In this document: piece by piece, positions 53,081 to 64,000 of the stretch | Position numbering within the stretch: position 1 is the first letter of the stretch | How the letters are laid out: each line of letters begins with the position of its first letter | Origin: Antedon bifida | Lineage: Eukaryota > Echinodermata > Crinoidea > Comatulida > Antedonidae | Assembly (NCBI GenBank): GCA_963402885.1 | Contig: OY727094.1 | Coordinates: 33,110,501-33,174,500 of the forward strand | DNA length: 64,000 nt | Reading direction: 5' to 3' | The notes under the pieces: model-generated | What the model was told of the DNA's origin: nothing | The model's database searches: none | Seen by the model: the letters and a program-made list of their open reading frames with translations, nothing else | Translations under genes and position numbers: made by a program

Positions 53081-53573
53081 GTACTGCAAAATAATTTCAT
53101 GATAAAAATATCGAAATTTGAACATTTGAAATTGAAATTTGGTCGTTCGATTTTACCATAACAACTCGCGCATAGTGAATATAACTATACGAAAACACAC
53201 ATGATCCTCGATTTAAATATTGTATAATATCAATAATAGACTTTTTAAATAAAATGTATTTGGTGACAAAATTACAAAACACCTATAAAACATTTCATAA
53301 ACAGCAACACAATAGCGGAATTACTTGTAATTTGTATGCAATTGACACGAGTAATTTGAAGGCAATTCCGGTTGAATCGTGTTTGTTTGTTGATGCGCGC
53401 GTTGTTGATCAATGTATTTGGACCTTCCCATAATGCATTGGTGCGTGTGGAATATAAGGTAGTCAGGGATGATGTCAGGAATTGTTTATTGATGATTTGT
53501 GAATTCTCATATTATAAAGTTTGCGGCCCCGTGCACGTAGGCCTATATTTAGTTCTGAAAAAAACTGACGTGA

Positions 53574-53717
53574 GTTTCTTAACGTTTCGATCAGTATTAT
53601 GCTTTGATCGTCCCATCCATAGATATTATGATCGTCCTTAGGAGCGAGGAGTAGTATTTTCTGATTCTCCTGAGGTTGATCAAAGTATAATTTTATTTGA
53701 TTGAAACGTCGAGAAAC
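53574..53717. repeat. Conserved imperfect inverted repeat, copy 3
   Basis: GTTTCTTAACGTTTCGATCA and TGATTGAAACGTCGAGAAAC form the outer stem; TGCTTTGATC and GATCAAAGTATAA extend it. The loop side differs from copies 1 and 2 by indels while the stem is kept. Confidence 0.6.
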
Positions 53718-54114
53718 TTAACAATCATTCATTTCAGAACTACGGTGGTATATATACGCGTGGTTTACAGTTACTGCAAACTTTATAAAAACATTTGATT
53801 TCTTCATGCAAACCTTAAAAAAATCTCATATTCTTCCATTGTCTTTCTTTGTCCAGTCGGCATTCATCATCTTATACCTTTTACATATTTTCTATAGTGT
53901 TTTTATGCTAAAACTGGCATCTTTACTGTCATCATGATGATGACTCAGCATTATCACATCGTCACTGCGCCGACAATATTACAAAACAATTGTTGTTGTA
54001 TTGTATTTAAATTCTGGGTTAAAAAAAAACGAATTTGGTTATATTTTAATATCGACATAGTGATAAAAATGAAATTGATAAAATAAATTATTTTTCAAAA
54101 ACTGGTACGGTCTC

Positions 54115-54271
54115 ATTGTCCGTTGAAGGCGCTCTTTGGTTTTTTTTTTATTTAAAACGAGTAGAGAGAGCAGGTGGAATGGTTTGGTGGTATCAATTCA
54201 CACAGCGCGGCCTTTATGAATAATAAAAAGGTGTAGGCCTAGCCTGTTCTTCTAAGAGCCACAAAACTTAG
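54115..54271 (+). promoter_or_regulatory. HELLS-type promoter and 5' non-coding exon, cassette 3
   Basis: Homologue of 18130-18320, slightly more diverged; donor ACTTAG|GTAAGC at 54272. Confidence 0.4.
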
Positions 54272-54514
54272 GTAAGCTGGGTGTTTATAGTTTTTTTCTG
54301 TTTTGGTATTACGCTAGGCCTACTGGTGCCTGCCTGGCACCTAACTAACGTGACAATTATCACACACAGCCAGCCAGCCAGCGTACAATTTAATTGTACC
54401 ACTCTTTTCTCCCCTAGCCCACAAACAACTCTGGAGAGTCGGAGGAGGGAAGTGTGAATTCTACTTTTAACTAGCCTATAGTTTAGTAGTCTACTACTAG
54501 GCCTAATTAATGTA

Positions 54515-59145
<4,631 letters not shown>

Positions 59146-60032
59146 ACTATTGTTAACACCAAGTGTTATTACAAGTCAGCACAGTGTTCAGGTTTAAACT
59201 ATTATTAACACCAAGTGTTATTACAAGTCAGCACAGTGTTCAGGTTTAAACTATTGTTAACACCAAGTGTTATTACAAGTCAGCACAGTGTTCAGGTTTA
59301 AACTATTGTTAACACCAAGTGTTATTACAAGTCAGCACAGTGTTCAGGTTTAAACTATTTTTAACACCAAGTGTTATTACTCTTACAACATAAAGAAAAT
59401 CAAAGACTGTACACAAATATATCTGAACATTAAGTAGAACTTTTAATTATTCCAATCTATATATTTTCACCCTTAAATTTATTTTATACAGGATTATATT
59501 TCACTATTTCTACATCATAACATAAAAAATAAGTCTACATCAAAAAATATATTTAAAAACACACCAATGAAACTAATCATTGATATCAAACTATATTATA
59601 TAATGTCTTCATTGTTTGATTTTTGTCATTTTTAGTTTTACAAATTCTACTACAACTTTGTTCTGTTGTTGTTACTGTGCCAAAGACATCTCATAATGTG
59701 TTTATTTGTTAATTTAATTTCTAATTACGTTTTCATTTAATAAAACTGCTTTTGATAACTAATTACGTTTCATCATTATGTTCATGTTATGTTTTGTAGT
59801 TTCAAGTTGTACCACTTTACTTTTAGTATTGGATGGTTAAAACCATCCAATACTAAAAGTAAAGGGTGAAATTACATTTACGATTTAATATTATTTTATC
59901 ACATAATATTATCACATAATTACTTTAAAACACGCACACGCAATTCTATACAATATATCAAGTAAAAAACATTGCATTATTATAAAAGAATCATTTTCAT
60001 TAAATATGGCAGCACAGCTTATAAAGATTATA

Positions 60033-60146
60033 ATGAATAAGAAACAAACATTCTTGTTTATCTGCATGCTACAGCTGTTAATAATTATTACTTCCGTTGC
60101 TAGTGTGCCGCGTGCGGAAGTACGCGCGCGCGCTCCGTAGATGAAG
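60033..60146 (+). pseudogene. Signal-peptide-like exon, cassette 4, with premature stop
   Basis: Same 114-bp exon as at 39604, but TCG is TAG at 60138-60140, three codons before the donor. The leader part is otherwise unchanged. Confidence 0.4.
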
Positions 60147-60374
60147 GTAAGTATGTCAAAATAAAATGTTTAAAAACATTTTATGTTTTAGATTATCATA
60201 TTGATTTAATCTACTATACGATTTATATATAAAAGGTCGTTTTTATATTGAATACAAATTTAATGTTAGAAATGCAATTATTTGCGATATCAAAAATTGA
60301 CACCTGCTTGCTGCGAGATTTAAAAATGTGTATGTTATATAGTAGAAGTAACATACGTTATCAGTGGAAACTAA

Positions 60375-61312
60375 CTAATGAATAAATTCAATATTTCTTA
60401 TTGAACACTTTTCAGACACGTGACGAATGACGTCAGCTGATAGATTGCAACCACTCATGTTAAGCTTCCACAGCTTAGGACACATAATGAGAAATGAAGA
60501 CAATGTATTAACATCAATGTTGTGAAGTTTACTACGAGAGATATTGAGACCAAGTAATGCTAATTGAACTTGTTTGAGAGAACATTCTGATACAAAGTCA
60601 TAAAATACATCACGTGATAGATTCTGAATCCCAACCATGTCACATCCATCTTCAATGCCTAAAATGTGTGCAATAACTCTTCCCTTTCGCTCCAATGCCA
60701 TCTTACTACAAAAGGGACTGACACTATCAAAATCATATCGCATACAATCCAATTGCATAATTAGACGTATGAAATGCCCGTCACATTGTACACCTGGACT
60801 AAAGTAATCAATAAACATTCTTATGGAGGTAGATATATCATCCAAATGATTATTTATTTCTAAATCTTTGCTTGTCATGTGATTAATTAATTCATTTACC
60901 ACAGCATCTTTGTGTTCTTTTTTAACAAAGTTTAAATTTCTCAACAGATAGCGATATGTTGACAAACTATTTGTAACCCAGTGCTTGAGGAAACCGCCAG
61001 CTTTATCACCAAGGAAACCAATTGCAAACTCTCTCGCTCTGTATAAATGCTCACTCTCTCCTATCACCTTCCACTCATCATCATCCAATGGTGTAAGTAA
61101 TGTTCGTACATCTGAGCACTCATTCTCAATACCTTCACTTTCACACACTTTGCACAAGTAAAATCCTACCAATGACTCTACTATCAACTTGTGAGGAGGC
61201 ATATAAATGTTATCAAAATTCGATTTTGAATTCGGTGCGTCTTCGTAAACAAATCCAAATTTCACGGAAATATCAACCAAATCTTTAGTCGTATGTTTAG
61301 CATTCAACTTAT
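60375..61312 (-). pseudogene. NLR copy 4, truncated: helical region and LRR tail only
   Basis: From LNAKHTTKDLVDIS to ...CSIRNIEFIH, about 310 residues match the carboxyl half of NLRs 1-3 with no stop. Upstream of about 61312 the homology ends abruptly and the sequence becomes unrelated, so NACHT, linker and death-fold exons are gone. The extra ~35 residues of open frame upstream (to 61415) are not NLR. It is probably a pseudogene at the array edge. The LRR tail remains variable (LLGLNISRSKL, LWKLNMSGCNL). Confidence 0.85.
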
Positions 61313-62265
61313 GAGACCATACAAAAACCAAACATAATAATATACTATATACAAAATCAACTCTCTCAAAATTGTATTCCCAGAATTCTATTCTATTTAT
61401 GTAAACAACTCCCATCGATTCTAAAAACCAGATACAGACAGGTATTATCTAGAATCTAGTATAGCTGATGTTTATCAAAATTCATGTTACATATATCATG
61501 CAACACCCCGATAAAACATTTGGAATGTCTTTCAAGGTATTTTATATTAAAATGTTTGGTCCGTAAAACTAATACATACAAATATACAAAAATCAACAAA
61601 ATTCTGTCTATTTTTTTATTAAACATCTGGAGTTGATAAATCGATTATTTACATATGATTGATAAACATTAGTAAAGTAAGTTTTGCATCATCTTGAAGT
61701 TTCAATTTTATTGTTTCAATATCTTTCTTCCCGCAAATGGTTGCTTTACTGCCTCCATATATTACGCTATATTTTTGTAATTATCGTGAATTTTTAGAAT
61801 ATAATTATGCATTTTAAATTGTAAAATAAAATCAAAATTTCTTAATGATTTATGGTATATCAATATTTGCTCTAGATATGTATATATGTATATATGTCTA
61901 TTGCACAATGCAAATTATAATAGCATGAATGTTGTTTCATTTTGTAGCTGTTTAGCATTTTATGGGAGGTTTAGGTGAAGGAATATAAAAAAACCATGAA
62001 ATGTAAAAAAAAAAACACACAAAACGAATCCAAATGAGTGTCGTGTTTCCGCTAAATATCAAATATCAACGTAAAATACACCCAAAATGTTTGTGTCCGA
62101 GGGAATCATCTAATTTCGACTACTTTTGGTGTTGACTCCGTAATCATTGTTATTATTCCAATACTTCACATCTTAATGTCTTCTTCATCATTAAAATGTT
62201 TTAATCTCTGCCGACTGATTGACAGATGTCTGTCCCGCTCATGCACGATGTCACTTTCTGAGGCG
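61313..62265. other. Sequence beyond the cassette breakpoint, no gene seen
   Basis: AT-rich and unrelated to the other cassettes. No open frame, repeat or splice pattern I can support. Confidence 0.5.
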
Positions 62266-62279
62266 CACCCCAAATCCAG

Positions 62280-62965
62280 TATTGCTTTCATTTTGTAGCT
62301 TTCTTACATATACTTCAAAGTAAAGGAATACTCCGTGTGTAACAAAATCAATGGCCGTAAATAGTTCCGAATTGTATAGTTGACAATAAAAAAAAAAAAC
62401 TTGTCAGGGGCCGGGAAGCGATTTTTTATTTCGTACAGAAGTTGGGGCCCTTATGTGAAAGATAGCCGAACTACTTAAGTTCCTAAATATAACTAAACCT
62501 AACCCTCTAAATAATCTCTCTCTCACTATAAAGTAAAAAAGAACTTGCTCATCGGATTCGAACCCCATACATCGACAAGTCCGACACAAAACCTTTGTAT
62601 TAGAGAATTGTTAGCTCATTTCTAACGTAGCTTAGGAAAAATGATTAATGAATATTCATGTTAATTTTGTGACGTCTCATGAGGGGTCCCCAAATTATGT
62701 AAGAAAAGAAATATCGTGGCCGGGAATTAATACACCACAAAAAACACCCAAAATAATAATATATCATCTAAATTACACAGCACAATTTTTCTTTAGCGTC
62801 TTTTATTTTCCATTCAAAAGTAAAGTCAAAGTTTTATTTTTGAGCCTACATATTGAAGTGAAGGAATAGTGTATAACAAACCAATAGCCGTAAATACAGT
62901 AGTTCCGAATTTTATTCGTGATACAATTTGTTTTTATATAAAAAAAAAATAATTTGTCAAAGTAC
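62280..62965. repeat. Imperfect direct repeats flanking a tRNA-like SINE
   Basis: AGTAAAGGAATACTCCG...GGCCGTAAATAGTTCCGAATT (62315-62375) is repeated in diverged form near 62855-62915 (GTGAAGGAATAGTG..., AGCCGTAAATACAG, AGTTCCGAATTT), each followed by an A-rich run and TTGTCA. Between them on the minus strand is GGGGTTCGAATCCG (62549-62562), a B-box, with ~70 bp of tRNA-like sequence. Possibly two related SINE copies; family unknown. Confidence 0.5.
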
Positions 62966-63483
62966 TTTTATCAAAGTGCGCTGTTATTATTACTTGCCAA
63001 TGCAAAATATATAACAAGATATTAAGGCAGGTTTCTGGTAAGGTTACTGCTAGTTGAGTTTATTAAAACACGCACATACACATACAACATTTCATAAACA
63101 GCAACACAATACTGCCCTGATTTACGAAAGGGCATTATCTCAAAAAATGTAGTTTTGAGTAAATAAGCAAAACGTGTTTGAGTTTATCTTTAAAAATCTA
63201 GAGACAAATTAATGGTTTTTCTGTTATAATAGGTATTAGTACATATATAGAAAATATGTAACATGAATTTTATTTTAATAATTTATTATTTAGGGGGTCA
63301 AAATTGAGATAATTCCTTCTTGTAAATTATTCATACTAACTAATAACAATAGATAATTTAACAAAAGGCATTATCTCTATATTTACATAGAATGTACACT
63401 ACAAAACTAATCTAATAGCACAAGACAAATATGTTGCAGTAGGGATAGGTAAAGTTAATGAGAGGGAGTAACATGTGGCTGTT

Positions 63484-63552
63484 GGGCGAGGTGTGGGGAG
63501 GGTGTTTGTGGGGGTGGGGATTGGTTTGGGGGGGATTGGTTGGGGGGGGGGG
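63484..63552 (+). repeat. G-rich tract with quadruplex potential
   Basis: Many runs of four or more G separated by short TG/AT spacers (GGGGAGGG, GGGGGTGGGG, GGGGGGG, and a run of 11). It stands out in AT-rich DNA. Confidence 0.8.
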
Positions 63553-64000
63553 ATTGTGGTGCTCGCTTTGGAAGGATTTCATGAAATTTGATGACAAAAA
63601 CATAAAAAAACCATTTATAAAAACTCGATTTACAGTAATTTATCGCATTTTCTATCTTGATACAGATTTTTGTTTTTGAGTTTTGTATTTGATATATTTA
63701 TGCGTTTGCGTACGTTTGAAGTTGGTGGATTTTTCCAAAAGTTTTCTGTTTGTGGAATCAAATTTTTTATTATGTTGTCTTTTTTAATTTGTGGAGTTCC
63801 TGTTTATATTTAAAAACTCTCTAGACCTGGTATCCATATATTCATATTTCCAGTATAATTTTGTTTCAACCTTTTTAAAGAGTACTTCTTTAACATCATG
63901 AAGTTTTGGTATGCGTAGAAGTCGGTATGAGACATTTTGTTGTCTATAAAAAGTACAAATTTATTAATATTATGCAAATATATTAATATGTAATAGAATA

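Overview
The window is eukaryotic DNA: AT-rich, with introns, minisatellites and LINE, SINE, MITE and Helitron-type insertions. The gene families (an expanded NACHT/NLR family with death-fold N-termini beside HELLS helicase exons) and the frequent short palindromes around AGGCCT suggest a marine invertebrate deuterostome, most likely an echinoderm. The species is not identifiable from sequence alone.

The window is a tandem array of one cassette of about 15-20 kb, seen three times plus a partial start and a truncated end. In order on the + strand each cassette holds: (a) a broken 3' half of a HELLS (lymphoid-specific SNF2 helicase) gene on +; (b) a 52-bp minisatellite; (c) a small + strand exon with a signal-peptide-like sequence; (d) a convergent (- strand) NLR gene; (e) its CRE-rich promoter and 5' non-coding exon; (f) LINE remnants or unique DNA; (g) a conserved inverted repeat and a HELLS-promoter-like block leading to the next cassette. 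NLR copies are at 7.0-13.3, 24.3-29.5, 39.9-46.6 and 60.4-61.3 kb (truncated). HELLS pieces are at 18.6-22.4, 34.6-38.5 and 54.5-59.1 kb.

For three NLR genes a spliced model can be read from splice sites alone. A two-death-fold (DED-like) exon is followed by two to four phase-1 mini-exons of 54-72 bp (QVATS...KSET linker repeats) and one large exon with NACHT, winged/helical and short LRR regions. All junctions are phase 1, and summed exon lengths give open frames of 959, 889 and about 874 aa. The paralogues are nearly identical except at clusters spaced about 28 residues apart in the LRR tail, which looks like diversified recognition surfaces. Mini-exon number differs between copies.

The HELLS pieces lack the first ATPase lobe (no GKT or DEAH box) and carry several lesions each. 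Lesions are shared in a mosaic way between copies, indicating unequal exchange or gene conversion. Cassettes also differ by insertions whose edges are exposed by comparing copies: a 4.25-kb near-perfect palindrome with 3-bp target duplications, a Helitron-like element, a SINE, MITEs, a 1.38-kb TIR element, and a LINE in which three different minisatellites have grown. From about 61.3 kb to the end the cassette is lost and the DNA is mostly unannotatable.
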